Shown here: piece after piece, positions 12,761 through 26,866 of the stretch
Numbering within the stretch: the stretch's first letter is position 1
How the letters are laid out: each line of letters starts with the position of its first letter
Origin: Hoplostethus atlanticus
Lineage: Eukaryota > Chordata > Actinopteri > Trachichthyiformes > Trachichthyidae
Direction of reading: 5' to 3'
Assembly (NCBI GenBank): GCA_034670405.1
Contig: JAXDDX010000164.1
Span: forward strand, 248,001 to 312,000
Length of the DNA: 64,000 nucleotides
Program-made: the position numbers and the translations under genes
Notes under the pieces: model-generated
Databases searched by the model: none
What the model was told of the DNA's origin: nothing
What the model saw: the letters and a program-made list of their open reading frames with translations, nothing else

Positions 12761-12955
12761 GCTACATATTATGAATCCTTAAAAATATCTAACCGACGGA
12801 AAATGACGTCCCACCCTCGTGCATGTGATACAATAAGGTGTCGCATGAATAATTCAGCGTTTTATATTTTATTGGTTCGATATTGAGGATTTTACGCTGC
12901 AATATGCGTAATTACTTGTCTATGGTTTAACCAGGACCTGTAACAAGGACGTTGT

Positions 12956-13050
12956 GTATGTGTATGTATGTGTGTGTGTGTGTGCGCGCGCGCCTGTGTG
13001 TGTCCGTGTGTTTCTTTGTTTGCGTGTGTGTGTGTCTGTGCCTATGCGTG
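12956..13050 (+). repeat. (TG)n/(CG)n interrupted microsatellite
   Basis: TG repeats with a GCGCGCGCGC core and several interruptions, upstream of arid5b. Confidence 0.9.
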
Positions 13051-13254
13051 TGATTAAAACAAGCTGTCAAGCCACCACAGATAACTAGAATAAGACAGGA
13101 AATAGATAACGCTGCCTTCAAAGTAAAAGCGTACAATATGTCGCTTAAAACAAGAATAAACACTACTAATAATAATAATAATACAGAATTATTATATTGT
13201 GTACAGTGTACGGGGTGATTAAACTAGCATACAACACTCTATATTATAAATATT

Positions 13255-13620
13255 CTAAATTATTCTAAAATATTTATTGCATTAAATATGGAATGAAACT
13301 GTAAAATAGATGCTAAAATAATTGCATGGTATTTCCTGATGAAAGAATGCCTTATGGACAGGTAAACCTAAGGCTAAATATTATATATTTGATGACAAAA
13401 AAATAGAGGTATGTATCATATTTAAAATAAATCCTTTTCAACCCCAAAATATTGGAATTTGGTAAAAAAAAAAAATAATAGTGTAGTAATCATGCATGGG
13501 GGGGAGTATCAAAATACACAGTGGCATCATTACATTAAATATGGAGTGAAGCTCTAGCTGTAAAACAGATATTAAAAAGATTGTATTATATATTTCCTGA
13601 TGAAAGAGTGCAAACGCACA
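13255..13620 (+). repeat. Diverged local duplication upstream of arid5b
   Basis: 13265-13360 and 13528-13620 share the order CATTAAATATGGA.TGAA, TGTAAAA.AGAT, ATTTCCTGATGAAAGA.TGC, about 265 bp apart. It looks like an old tandem duplication of AT-rich DNA. Confidence 0.6.
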
Positions 13621-16600
13621 AAAAAACATATCCTTTAAAAAATATTTTTTATTTTCACTTCAAAAAACCTGCTCAAAATCAATATAGGTTTTATTTTGAA
13701 AGTCATGACCAGAAGTCCTATTTTTCATCGTGGCTGGCTTGACATTGGTTAATAGAAAGACCATTTCCTGCAGAGCTGCAGAGATTCAGAGCTTCCTATT
13801 TCTGTCTGCATGCTGCACTCACTGTATCCACTTTAGGCTTGAAAACACCACTTGATGATACGAATGGAAGGTCGTAGAGACGCGAGTGGAATAACATTAA
13901 ACCACTTAGCCTGCTGCTGTTTGCTTCAGCTACCTCAGTTTGGGTTAGCTTTATTAATTTAAAGAGGCACTGTTAAGACATTTTATCAGGCAACAGCTGA
14001 TGTTTTTCAGGTACTGGCCTTGTTTAAACATGAATGTAGGCTAAAGGATGTAACTGGAGAGCTACGGTCCCAACAACATGTACTGACAAATATAGAAGGC
14101 ACATTCATGAATGTTTTGCTGTTTTTAACCATATAAGTACAGGATATGGAGGAAATGAAAACAGCCACCTTCACAGAATACAGTTGATATGGAATATATA
14201 GTGCTACACATTATTCATAAATATGTGTACTACTTATATTTTTAAAGGTAAGTCAGCATAGCCCAGGGTGAGTGCAGGATGAGATAATAGGCAGATATCC
14301 ACCCTGTAACCTGTTCAGCATCAGCTACTTCATTCAGCGGGACAAATGCATTATTAATTAAGGGAATGCAGAGGAAGCAATCATTTATTAGGCTATTTAG
14401 GAGAGTTACACAGCAGCAACTAGACGTCGCAGCAGACCTAATATCAACAGCAGTGACAAAGAGTTCCAATCACAGAGATTGAACAGAAATGGATCATGTC
14501 CATGTCCTTCCATAGAAAGCCAGCGGATGTTTCTGTCTCTTTGCATCTCGGGCCGTTTAGTCAAAGGGCCATGTTTCACTCATAGCCTCCTTAAACCCCA
14601 TCTGGTTCCGTTTGCTTAGATGTCTCGACGCCAGCAGAGTGACAAAACGAAACTGAGTGAAACACCGAGAGCAGCGACATCAATAACATATTGCTTGTTA
14701 GGAAAAAAAAATACATAGACCCAGAATGGGAAAGAGGCAGGCCCCGGTTGAGGCAGCGTCTATAAATTAAATTTACGGCAAATAGGTTTAAGTTTCACGA
14801 CGCCGAATGGGATCACAGGACAACAGTAACCTTTTGTGTTTCAGTTGTCAAGTAATTTACTTACTGTGAACAGCGGAGACTGGCAGAGCGCTCGGTTATT
14901 TTAACGGCTGGCTGCCCGCCGGGGCTTCAAGTCAATAAGGGGTTTAAAGAGGGTTTCTTTTTTAGGGGTGCCGGGAGGGGTTGCACTTTGATAGGAATCA
15001 AACCTGCTACCCAGTTAAAGGACGCTCCTCCTCACCACCATGTTATTCCTTTAAATCCCATTTTTAGCACCATCAGTTCCACGAATCATTAAAAAAAAAG
15101 CCTTGATCCCCCAAATATCTCTCCGGATGCTCTCGCAGTCATTTTTATCACCATTTCCCGATTCATTCTCTTTGGAGCTGCTGTGGATTTTTACAACTTG
15201 GTTACATCAGACGTTTAAGTCTCTGGTCTCTATCTTTGGGAGAGACTGTGCAAATGTTGATCCTCTTTCCCAGTGCTTCCTGGCCAGAATACCATTTCAA
15301 ACTTTCACCCAAACTACTCATGAATGTGTAGAAAATGTTTTTATGTGAATCATTTTAACATTAACAGGACTGCAGAAATGTGTACAGATGTTGTAAAAAA
15401 AAAAATGTCAATATATATATATATTCAATGTATACATGTGGATAACTTATATTATTTTTTTTAACTTATCTTATTTCAGATTCTCAAATGTGCATCAGTA
15501 GCTGTTCACCAGATGGAGGAGCCACATGTGGAGGAGGGGGGTATTTCCAGGTGAAAGCAAAGTAGGGTAGAGGGCATTATGTCTGCAAAATCTGCCCATC
15601 TTTCAGAATAAAAGCCACTGTGATGCATTTAGTGCAATGGCCACATCCTTTCGGTCGTACCATACTATATGCGTAATGTATTCTCCCCAAGTGCAACGAT
15701 CTCGCCGGTGGCGGTGACGGTAATATAATCACAGCTGTAATAACTGCAGCTGTATTCAAACTGTGATCTGGTGGTAATGAAGCCCATTGGCTCATGCGTG
15801 CTCGGCCCCGAGGACTGAATTATTTAAAAAAAAAAAAAAAAGTTCAGATTGTTCTAGCACATGTTTCGGTTGTCATCGAGACTGTTCGGCTGTAGAAAAA
15901 AAACGTTAATGTAATCATTTCTTACAAGTCGCTGGTAAGAGAAGCGAGAGAGAGATAGGGAGAGAGAGTCGTCTGTGTTCCATGTCTGAATTGTCCTCAA
16001 TCTAATAAATGTGCAGTAATGAAAATGACTTGCTTTGTGAAAACAATGTACACACATCTTTCCAGTTTGGGATTTAAAGGGGCAATAAATAAGGTTGTTA
16101 CTGCAACGTACCACAAAATGACAATAATATATCTGAAGGGGGTTTGGGGCTTTCACATGTCACTTTCTGGCTCCTACTCTGTTTTGGGACAAAACCGCCA
16201 AGACAGTCCCTGCTGTAAACAGACCGTTTCGTAAGCTAGGCTTATGAAACGCAAACACTGTGCTGAAAAGTGTAGGAAATGTAGTAAATATGACTAAGCT
16301 AATTTTTCACAATAAAGTAAGCCCCAATATTTGTGGCAATGTTGAAGTTGCTGTATTTATGGTGCGTTGTTTTGGTGTGTTGTGATAGACAACGACTGCT
16401 TTGGTACTGTTGGAAGACAATGGCATAACTCATCATCAAATTCCATTTAATCAAATCCAATTCACTTAATTTCAGGTGATTATTGTGACAAAAAATGGTT
16501 TTGTTGCAATGTTTTGTTTAGGTGTTTTTTTGTGATCAAATTGTGGGAAGTGGCAAAGATCGCAGGTCGAGGAAAAAATGGTACTGAAGTGGCACTAAAA

Positions 16601-18053
16601 AGAGACCAAAACCTTTTTATAACTAGCTCCCAGTATAAGAAAGCATACTGAGCATACTGCACAGAAACTACTGGAAATGCCTTAGTGCCCAAGATAAAGA
16701 AGGGTGTATGTGTGGAAGCTGTGGGACAGGTAGATAACAAGGGCACACAGGAGGACACAAGGGTGCAAGGAAGGGCACATTGGAGTGAATAAGGGCAGAT
16801 TTGTGCAGGGAGTAATGTTTTGGACCCGGGATGCAATCCAAGTGGTTTTCATTTTTTCAGATGCTAAAACAACACAGCAAGCTTTCCTACAAAACACACA
16901 CACACACACACACCAACGCTAACACACGTTCGTACCCAGAAATTACTACGAGGGGAAACAAAATACTTATTATTTCCAAGCCCCGGCAAATGTAAATGCC
17001 CAAACTTGCAACACAAACAGCCAACGCCCATCGAAGACACATTTCACAAGGCGCAGTGGAAGTTGTGTCACTGATGGTTTTCAGTGTCAGGAATGCTGAC
17101 TCAGGGGCAAAAAAAAAATCTTGGAATTGGCTGCCTACCTAACAGTGCATACAGACAGAAACAGAAAATCGGGTTTTCGAAGCCTATTCGACACCCATCT
17201 GCTCCGCTAATTAGGGAAGAATCGCATTCACCCTGAATGGCTCAGACGGCCATTCAGAGGTCAGAAAACAGCGTGGAAACCCGGCCTTGCTTCACTCGTG
17301 TGCGTCATCTGGTATTTTGAGCCGCCTGTCAATGATTGGTTGCGTCATTTTTGAGGAAGTGCTTTGCTCATGACATATATAGTTCCCTCCCTGTCTGGGG
17401 GGAGGTTTAGGTAGAGAAGAGGAATGAAATCACCAAAACACAGCACTCTGGTGTTAGCTACCATATATATAGCGCATTATAATTGTAATGGCACCCATGA
17501 GGAATTAAACACACCCATAAGGCCCATGTTTATGTGTGCTATCAGAGGTTGTTCCATCCTTTATGTCGTATCGATGTTTTGTGAGTGCTAATATAATGCA
17601 CCAGTAAGTGTTATGTGTGGTCGTAGGCTTTTATAACTCCTCATGAGTGCCCTTATAATGCACTATAGCTGTGGAAGTCATAGAAAGTGTTTTTTTTAGT
17701 ACTATATGCCTTTACCCTCCCTACCTATTGTCATTAGATCCCATTTAACAGCAAATCTGCATCGTTCTGTTTAAATGACTCCGCATGCCGGAATAAGTCA
17801 TTCATTAATTCACCGGTACATTTAAGAATAGCCAGACAATGGCAAGTCTCAGTCTCTGTCCTTGAAATCCGCTCTGACCTAGAAAGATAACAGCGAATCG
17901 CAGAGCTGATAGAGACCCGGGAGGGAGAATAATAGAAACGGACAAAACGGCATTTAAAGGCATTGATTTCACATTATAACCCTTGGATATACACACACAC
18001 ACACACACACGACCACAACCACAACCGCGCACGAAAGGGTGCCCGCCCCAAAT

Positions 18054-18056
<3 letters not shown>

Positions 18057-18098
<42 letters not shown>
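18057..18098 (+). repeat. (CA)n microsatellite
   Basis: Pure CA run of about 20 units. A shorter CA run is at 17990-18010. Confidence 0.95.
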
Positions 18099-18101
<3 letters not shown>

Positions 18102-18467
18102 CTCTACATTTAATCTCCCATGCTTCCTTGCAGCTGCCTTATTATGTCTATTATGCTCAGTGTGCAGAGCCTGCATTCTTTCTGATGTTTGCGACAGCAA
18201 GCTGGTACGTCAATAAAGTTTGACCTTTGCAACATTTTTTTCCCCCTTCCAGTTTTTACACGACTGTGTTTTTCACTCGCTTAACAATCCCCCCCCCCCC
18301 CCCACCCCCCCGATACTACCTGCATATCTCCACAGCACAGATAAGATTAGTCCTAAAACATTCACGCCATTGCATTTACTCCAACAACAACAAAAAGAAA
18401 GGGAGAGAAAAAAAGGCAAAAGATAAGAGGAGGTGAAGTGAGCTAATTTACTGATTTACTGCAGGGA

Positions 18468-18469
18468 GA

Positions 18470-18514
<45 letters not shown>
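18468..18514 (+). repeat. (GA)n microsatellite
   Basis: Pure GA run, preceded by a poly-C tract at 18289-18311 and a GT run after it at 18630-18660. Confidence 0.95.
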
Positions 18515-18518
<4 letters not shown>

Positions 18519-19474
18519 GAATGATTAATACAGAGAGCCCTACAGTCTCTCTGAATGTCATTATGTAAGCAACATTAATGACGCCTGAGAGGACGTGGAA
18601 TGAATCTAAACTAAGATGGGGGGTAATGAAGTGTGTGTGCGTGTGTGTGTGTGTGTGCGCGTGGATGGGAGGGGAGGGGGTGTTGCTAATGAATTTGTTG
18701 GGACAAGGAAGAAACATATTGTCAGAGTTTAAACGGAGCATGGCTTTCCTCTCGCGTTAATGTGACAAAATTGGGAAATGGGAGAAAAATGCAGAATTCC
18801 CTCCTGGGAAGAACGATCACTGAATGTCATTGGTATGGGGGGGGGGTGTCCAGGTAAAAAAGCAACATCCAATATACACATTTTTGTTTTTGTATGCTTC
18901 AATTTACCCCCCATCCAATTGAGTCAGAGGCGCTTCCTAAAACGGCCCCCGTGTGCGGAGGAACTCTATTCCTGGGGGCCACTCTTGGCTTTTATTTGAA
19001 CGGCGAGGTCATTATTTGTGGTGTTTTCAGTAACGCGACTGGAATAGAGAACTGGTGAAGGGAAGTGGCGGCGGCGGCAGCAGCAGCGACGGTGATGATG
19101 ATTCTGCAGTGAAAACAGGGTTTTAGATTACATGGCGATTTAGGAATGTGCTGGGAGCCAAGAGAGGCAGGCAGGCATGCAGTTACCCCAACAAGCCCCC
19201 CCACCACCACCACCACCACCACTCCCCCCTCTTAACCACCACAGGCTTGAAAGGAGCCCGACAACATCTGGACACATTACACTGGGACCTGAGGAGGGGT
19301 GTGTGTGTGTGTGTGTTCAGTCAAAATATGCACCCATGGGGACAAATTATAGGTTCTCGTATTGTTATTACAGTAGGGCCAATATATTAATTTCTAACTG
19401 TTGTGTCAGTGGCCCCATCAAATTAAACATGAGCTGAGGGGGATTGCTTGATTGCAAGGAATAATATAATCCTA

Positions 19475-19482
19475 ATATATAT

Positions 19483-19516
<34 letters not shown>

Positions 19517-19530
19517 ATATATATCCTAAT
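19475..19530. repeat. (AT)n palindrome
   Basis: An AT core is flanked symmetrically by ATATATATCAT and ATGATATATAT, so the whole can fold on itself. Two near-tandem copies of TAGGAATAATATA follow. Confidence 0.85.
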
Positions 19531-21544
19531 ATAGGAATAATATATAGGAATAATATATACAGGAATAATATAGCCATAGCCGCTACTGATACACATCAGT
19601 AGCATATTAAACTATTATTTCACCATATTTTAAAAAACACACACGATGCCTTACAGTGCAAATACGTACTAGGTGCACCGTTTCCTCTCCAGGAAAGAAT
19701 GCGGAGGAGGAGACTGGAAACAGGAAGTAGTTTGACGTTTAAATCAATCAGAAATCAGCAGTAGTAGTGCATCATTGAAATGCCACCAGATTAACCAGGC
19801 TCTTGAGAAAATGTGTTAGTCAGGTTTGTTGAGATTTTCGCTCAACGCTGAGAAAATCAATTTCAAACCAAAATAAAATTCACGGTGCTGCAGACACACG
19901 CACGGGTAAGAATACAATCGATATCACATTAAAGGTACATGCAAAAGGCCAAAATGCACTACATAAGCACTAGTAGTCCAACAGCAGACCGCCCTGTATG
20001 GATCTTGGCAAAACATAACTTAGACATCTACTTATTGACCCAGCCTTCCATAATCAGTTTACATTCACAACCTATCATAGCATTAGTGTCAGGGGTCAGA
20101 GTGTAACTGCAGCATTATTTTTCATAGGATTGTCTCTATTATGGTTCCTCATTAATAAATCATTAAAAACCTTCTTATTTCTTTCCTTCAAAATATTTCT
20201 TATTTTGGCACCGAGGCTGAAACACAGTTTCGGGGGAAAAAATCATAATTTATTCTTTGTTTAACTTTTATTTAACTGGGTATCCCCTTGGAGATGGTGA
20301 GACCTGGTCAGCATAAACCTCGCAGAATAATAAATCCCCAAAAAAATCAACCAGAAACTCAAAACTGACATAAAGTATTACCACCTAACTTAAAGTCATC
20401 ATATTCTATTCTATTTTATTTTTTTAACTGTTTCGCCACCAAGCTCGACTCAGCTCTTTGTAGAAAGTCGAGTTGGTTGACGTGAATGTTTACTGACCCT
20501 CCTCCCCGACCCTGATTTTCAGCACCGGTGACCGCGCACAAAAGCACGTGAAAGCTAATCCCACGGAAGCCGGCGCGTCTTCAGAAGTCCAGAAACAGGA
20601 GGTTGAAAACATCAGTAATACCAGCCGGGGTCATCAAACCACACGCTGAAGGGGGTTTGGGGGTGGGGGGGGGGGCAACACAGAAAGTTGGTATTAATTA
20701 TTACTGATTATAGAGAAGATCAACTTTTTAAAAATAGGCTTATAAAGCCTTACTTTACTAATATATTCAGAATAGCGGTTGCCACCTTTTCTGCTGCTAT
20801 AAACTTTTATTAATAGTAAAAATATGATATCAAAATTAAGTTATATGATGATGATGATAAGGTATTTTAATGGATTAATATTGACTATTACGTAGGTGGT
20901 TGTTTTGCTCTGTGATCACTGACTTGTGGTCGTAGTTTACCCTCATTTTCACTCACCACACCTGTTCTGCCAAATTAGACACGCGCGCTCAATTTCCACC
21001 GGCCAATTTAATCTTCCAAACTGCAAAAGTAGTTTATAGAACAGAAAAGAATGGCTGCGGTGAGCGGAATTGACAAGACTCACCAGCCACAGATTAGAAT
21101 ATTTACCGGCCACGTCTGTTCGCCGGCGTTAATTCCCAACCCCGGTACCGCCGCACAGTTCAACGGGCTGAGCGGGCGAACCTGACGAGGCAAATCCAAC
21201 CTCGAGTTTTCCTCCGGATAAAAAAAAACCCATACAGCCTCAGGAGAGCGATCTAACCCCGCTCTTGGCAGCGGTAAACTGAGAGGAACAGAGAGTCGGT
21301 TCAAACCAGAGATGGTTGTCGACTTAATTGGACATCTGGCTCGCGGGCTTCGGCGGCCCACATTTTGCATTGATTAAAAGCAGTAAATCTGCGTTACATT
21401 GGAATCACGTTTCCACCACGACCGCTGAGTGATTTAGATGTAATTGTAGGAACAGAGGTCAATGACTCATTTCCATTGGATAGCTGCTATCTTAGGAATC
21501 AAGACAACTCTGTCATAGGCTAGCTACAGGCAGTCTTTCACTTG

Positions 21545-22240
21545 TTTATTAGGGGCTGGAACCCCCATTGTTTTTGTTAGGATTCTTTTTTTTTTGTGCC
21601 TTAAATGATCTGTATCTCGGGGACCATAAGTCCTAAAGCAATCAGCAGTGGTGGATAGGTTTCAAATCTCCCCCACTACCCAGGTCAAAACACTGATTGG
21701 CCAGATGGTGGCGCTATAACAAGTAACTTTAAATTTTAGCCAATAACTCTAAGCCTAGAATACATGTTTCCCACAGATCCCTTAGCTGAAGACAAATCCA
21801 TTACATATATTGATCCAATCTCAACAGCTGTTTTGCATACACCATATATGGACTTCCCAGTTTTCGCAAATTAAGTTTGATGATGAAGACGCGCAAACAG
21901 GAAGTGAGGCATTCCCAAATGCTAGATGCTAGAGCCACCAAACTTCAGATACATATTTGGGATGGACCCCAAGGTGTAACAGACCAGACACGCCCATTAG
22001 CGCCACCATCAGGTCGACCTTGCAACAGGACCATATGCGCAATAACGTGCAACTAACTCCTGAATCACAAGGCTAATATCAACATTTTTTCCCTCAGATT
22101 CTTTACCTCAAGATAAATCCATTGTACATTTTTATTTCAGCCTTGACAGTTTTCTGCCATTTTGAATTTTAGGCAATTGTGTGCACGCCAGGTCATTCTG
22201 TGTTTCAGGTGGAAGCTAAGCATTTGGTGTGATGAAGCAA
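21545..22240. repeat. Probable old dispersed repeat, no gene
   Basis: The style (ATCTCGGGGACCATAAGTCC, GGTGGCGCTATAAC, tracts on calcium-free non-coding sequence, no frame) resembles moderately repeated fish DNA. No second copy lies in this window, so the call is weak. Confidence 0.3.
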
Positions 22241-22904
22241 GTATTCTTTAGAACATGGAAGCAATATTGTCTGTGTTTGCTGTTTCTCAGCTAGCTTTGC
22301 CTGCATTGCATTGCATGTCTCAGGCATGTGTGGCAGGTAGCAGTATGCTAGTTTTCCAGCTCCAGTCACCTGATCAGCCTAAATCCTTTTTTGTTGACTG
22401 CAACAGAACAGACTCACCAACGTTAGATCGTTTGGTATCCTTCAATATCACTGCACAGGATTTCTGGGGATTGAAGTTAAAATTCTAAGTTTTCAGTTAC
22501 CTCTCACTGCCATTTGTGGCTGCCAAACTGCAGCAAGTTAAAAAAATTAATTAATGTCAAAAGATTTCACATGAAACTTCTATTCCATGTTAATGCGCTT
22601 TGGGCCTCAGCCAGCAGCTCAGGCTGCTGGATCTCACAAAGATCACAAGATGGGACATTTCCAAGCAAATTAAAACAGACATGCCTTACTTCAAGCCATC
22701 AGTATTTTGGTGTGCCTCGGGATGTAGTGCTTTGCCAAAGTGTACATCAGCACTGAAGAGAAAAAAGAAGACTGAATGCAGATCCAAAATATAGACTCCT
22801 ATTACACATAATACATTTGGATCGTGCAGTAGTGTTTTAATAACTGGGGTACTCAAATGGTGCACAAGAATACCATTAATTCTGCTATTATGAGGTTAGT
22901 TGAT

Positions 22905-23280
22905 ATGTTATGATAAGATTAGAGGAAACTTTAATGATCCCTGGGGGGGATGTTGGGTCGTAGCAAACAGTAATAGGACTCAGCAAGAAAGAAAAAGATA
23001 TAGGGGTATTAAACACAGCGCCAAGCCAACAATTACAACACGAGAACATATTAGAAAAGTATAAAATATGTAGATAACTCCATATGCAGGGTGTGGAAAA
23101 TAATGGCAGTAGAGCATACCGAGACGACGAAATGAAATATAAAAATACAGTATATGGAGTATAAAAAATATTGATGAAGAAATATATGAAAATATATAAT
23201 AGATGGGATTTTTTTAGTTTGAAAATCCAGGCTCTGGGGTCCAGTACAAGGAAATAAAGTATGTCTGCAATGTGCATTGT
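22905..23280. repeat. Retroposon-tail-like dispersed repeat, copy 1
   Basis: The block ACTTTAATGATCCCTGGGGG, then GTTGGGTCGTAGCAAACAGT and AATAGGACTCAGCAAGAAAG, is repeated in diverged form at 30460-30550. A similar start (CTTTATTGATCCCCAGAGGG) is at 55889-55908. Such 'TTTATTGATCCC' pieces are common fish retroposon tails. The family is not assigned. Confidence 0.45.
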
Positions 23281-24140
23281 AGTCCAGAGGAGGGCAGGCT
23301 ATTTAGTCTTAAAACTGTCTTGATCTCACATGCACGTACACACATGCACACACACACACACCGGATGATAAAAGCAGGTCAACCTGCTGTGGCTCAGCAG
23401 TGAGTTCAGCAGCCAAGAGAACACTTCCTAACGACGCACTGCACAAATAGGATCAGCAGAAATCCAAGGTGAACACATACACACACACACACACACGCAC
23501 ATATGCATGCCTGCACACATACAAAAGCATGCACTCTTGCACATTTGCAGGAACAAGCACACACACGCAAAGACACATAACACAGTACTCAAACACAGGC
23601 ATGCATATGCGCCTGCTCATACGCGCACACACACACACACACACAACAAACTATTCCCAGGGCACTCTTCCTGTTAGACTTCCACAACCGAAGATCAAAA
23701 AGATGAAAAAAAACAAACTATTTCCAGTAATATTTAAGAAACAGAGATTTAAGAAAAAAGAGATTTAACCAGTTTTGATCCAGAAACAATATAATGAGAC
23801 TAAATTGAATATAGAAGATTTGAATGTGAGCCGACATGTAAAGTATGGTATTTTTTTCTTTTTGTGTTTTGAAAAGGAAATGAGGCCTATTTCTGTTCCA
23901 TTTGAAAGTCAAACAGAGCAGATGTGGAGTGCATTAAAATACGCCGTTCTCATATTCGGCGCTGCTGGCTGATACAGACATAGAGACTCCCAGTCAAACG
24001 CAGCAGCGAGAGAGCCTTTATGAGAGAAGGATGGGAAATTAACTTCAGTCACCAGGCAAATGCGAGTACATCTTGGTTGTGGTGGCTAGTCAGTTTAGTA
24101 CTCTGCTAGCCACTTTGGCAGGTAACCAGCCATCATGCAG

Positions 24141-24470
24141 ATCTCTCAGAGGCAGAAATAATCTGGTTGAGTTAAACCTCAGGCTAGCTAACTTGCTTAC
24201 TTAGATAGCTATAGGCTAGTATGGCTAGTCTGAATTTAGGGTACGCAGCTAGGCTAACTAGCTAACCTAGCTAATCTATTGCTACGTTGCATTTTTTTCA
24301 GTTAGTAGCAAGACCGCTAGGCTTTATAATATTAGCTACCTCCTCTCTTACCCCTTGCCTTTTTCACTGGGTTAAACCAGAAAAACTGTGGTTCTTTGGC
24401 TCCGCCCACTGAGGTTTAACTCAACCAATGGGGTTATTTCTGCCTCTAAAGCAGCTCTGCCTCTGAGAAA
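24141..24470. repeat. MITE-like element with about 40-bp inverted ends
   Basis: The left end has AGAGGCAGAAATAA then GGTTGAGTTAAACCTCAG. The right end is the inverse order CTGAGGTTTAACTCAACC then TTATTTCTGCCTCT. The interior is GCTAGCTA-rich. No coding sequence is present. The target duplication is not resolved. Confidence 0.65.
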
Positions 24471-25283
24471 TGTTTGCAGAACTACAACTCCAATCTGCAA
24501 CCGTCGTTTGGAGTCCTATTCTAAACACTAAAATACTGAAAGTGGCCCATGATTTTGGTGTGCACTAGCCTGTGCGCCTGCAGAATAATCTCAGGGAAAA
24601 AAGCAAGGTGGAATGTTTGCTGGTGCAGTTATGTCCAAATGAGCTTTTATTTGTGGTGCCCATCTTTATGAAGCAGAAAATGTGACTTCATCCCTGTGAA
24701 TCACCTCACCGTGTCCTATTTTCTGTCAATGCAGCAACTCCAGGATTTCCTGATGTCACCGGGGGACAGATAGGTCAGTTCTAGTTTCGGTCCCATGTCT
24801 GTCCACGTTTATTCTTATTTGGATACTTTGCCATGAAAGAAGCGGTCTCTCTGAACACACAGCCTGTACTTGTTTGCGATTTCTGAGGGAATTTGTAGCA
24901 GACAGTTGACTGCAGAGTATCATAAAAGCAACACCTATTAAAAATTCAGTTTTAGGGTGGATTCTCTCTTTAGTCTAATTACTTTGATTCACTACATCGT
25001 CACACCCATGCAGCGTCAAGCTAGGAAACACTGTGAAATACTGGGCTGCACCAAAACCTAAAAATCAAGATGCACTGAATAAGCAGCATCATTTAAAAAA
25101 ATTTAAAAAATAAAGAAAACAACCTAAGACATTACATTCAATTTTCTACTAATGTGGAAAATGCGCCTAGAGTCATTCAAATTGATATGGATGAAGTAAA
25201 TAATTCAAGACGTGTTATTAAACAAAATTGAATAATATTTATGCCGTTTATGAATAAATTATTGAAGGCGTGACGTAGAGTCG

Positions 25284-25376
25284 CTATTTGGCGGCGCTGG
25301 TTTTCAGGCGTTCTAGCTTGGCGGTGTAGTTCTCCTCTTGAAGCCTCAGTTTCTCACTGAACTCAGCCTGGGAAAC

Positions 25377-25421
<45 letters not shown>

Positions 25422-26787
25422 GCATGAATCAGAGAATGTCAGAAGACAATGTGGTGCAGAAAAGCTGGTTACCAAATTCTGAAAGCAATTCATCAGTGGG
25501 GGTGGAAGATCTGTGATCAGTTTATCGTCAGCTTTCTTTCTACAGCGATACAGTAGATGCAAACCTATTTCACTTTATGCTTTATCAGGGCTTCTCCGTA
25601 ATTTGAATTGTTTTGCATATGAATGTTTGCTTTAATGTGCTCGCTTCATTCCCTTGCCTCAATTTTGTTTTTTCCCAAACCAGTTACAACAGCTGCCTGT
25701 TCAACAAGAAAGACTTGTTCCCTTTTTGTACTTCCCCCGTCTTTGTGAAGGGGAATTATTTGGCTGGCAAACATTTCACTGTTTTCCTGAAGTCCTCGAT
25801 TCCCCTTCCAGGTTTGATTTTGTTATTCCTTTTACTGCAGCTCTCCGTTTGGAGAATTGCTAATTACAACCATACTCTGACTTTAGGGGCCTTGCAGATA
25901 TTCTAAATTGTGTACCGCTATGTTTATGGCTTCGCAGCACAGTTCGATTTATTTTCTCTGGGTCACTGTATACTTCTAAATTAAACGGTTCCAATCCACT
26001 TGTGGTATTCACCCTCAGCTACACTGGCCAATTTTCTAAACGTCAACCTTATAAGGCCTGATGAGAGCCACATGCCCCTGTTAGACTCCTGGGAACCATA
26101 GAAACTCAAACATCCTCCCTCCTCTCAGAGAGACAGAAAGAGAGCTTTTTTTTCCTTTTCTATTTTAATTGTTTTCCCTGTAGCACTTTGAGATTTGCCT
26201 TTTAATGAAACGAGAGCTGCAAATAAAACATATAGTAATTATGATAATTATAGCGGGTGCAAGAGAGGAAAAGGGCGGGGGGGGCAAGACACACCAAGCC
26301 AAGGCGGAGGTTATTAAATATCATTTACAAGGAAGATGCAATTTGGACCGTGGCTCAGGCAATCCGTGTCAGGCTAAAAACAGCCCGTCCACTAAAACAT
26401 CCCACAGTGTGGAAGATTTTAAAGTGCAGAGTACATGCAGTGGAATTCCTCGGTTATTTGATCATGTAGTCCATAGCGAAAGCATTGGGACAGCAAGTGA
26501 AAGTCTGTGGGTTTGTTGGGTTTTTTTTTGGTGTTCACTCATCTGCAGTTAAATATGGATTGAACATCAGACCATGTTAAAACCGCAACATCCAACAAAA
26601 AACATCCAACCCTAGCTCTCTATCCTTATCCTTGCACTATTGCCTGCACATCAAAAACAAACTACTGTGATATAAGTATATAAACTATGTAAAATCCCAT
26701 GCGTTTCAATGCATTATGCATCTGCTATGACTGTGAGGTTGCTGAAGAAAATATTCAACCTCTTGAGTTTGTGTGTTATAGAAAATG

Positions 26788-26866
<79 letters not shown>

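Larger units (their letters stand above)
12761..25283. other. Intergenic region arid5b - cabcoco1
   Basis: No coding exon is recognised in these 12.5 kb. The stretch is rich in microsatellites: GT/GC around 12956-13050, CA at 17990-18010 and 18057-18098, poly-C at 18289-18311, GA at 18468-18514, GT at 18630-18660, CCA at 19198-19225, and an AT palindrome at 19475-19530. It also holds a diverged local duplication (13255-13360 against 13525-13620), an inverted-repeat element (24141-24470), probable old repeats at 21545-22240 and 22905-23280, and CA-rich low-complexity DNA at 23330-23650. The open frames present are short, mostly repeat-driven, and resemble no protein I know. Confidence 0.6.

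Noticed and set aside
17805-18223. 131-codon minus and 86-codon plus open frames
   Set aside because: Driven by CA/TG repeats (VCVCVC and HTHTHT); no domain.
21080-21370. 96-codon minus open frame
   Set aside because: No recognisable homology, no splice context, and Arg/Pro-rich as expected of GC-rich chance frames.
23453-23768. HTHTHT-rich open frames
   Set aside because: CA low-complexity DNA, no gene.
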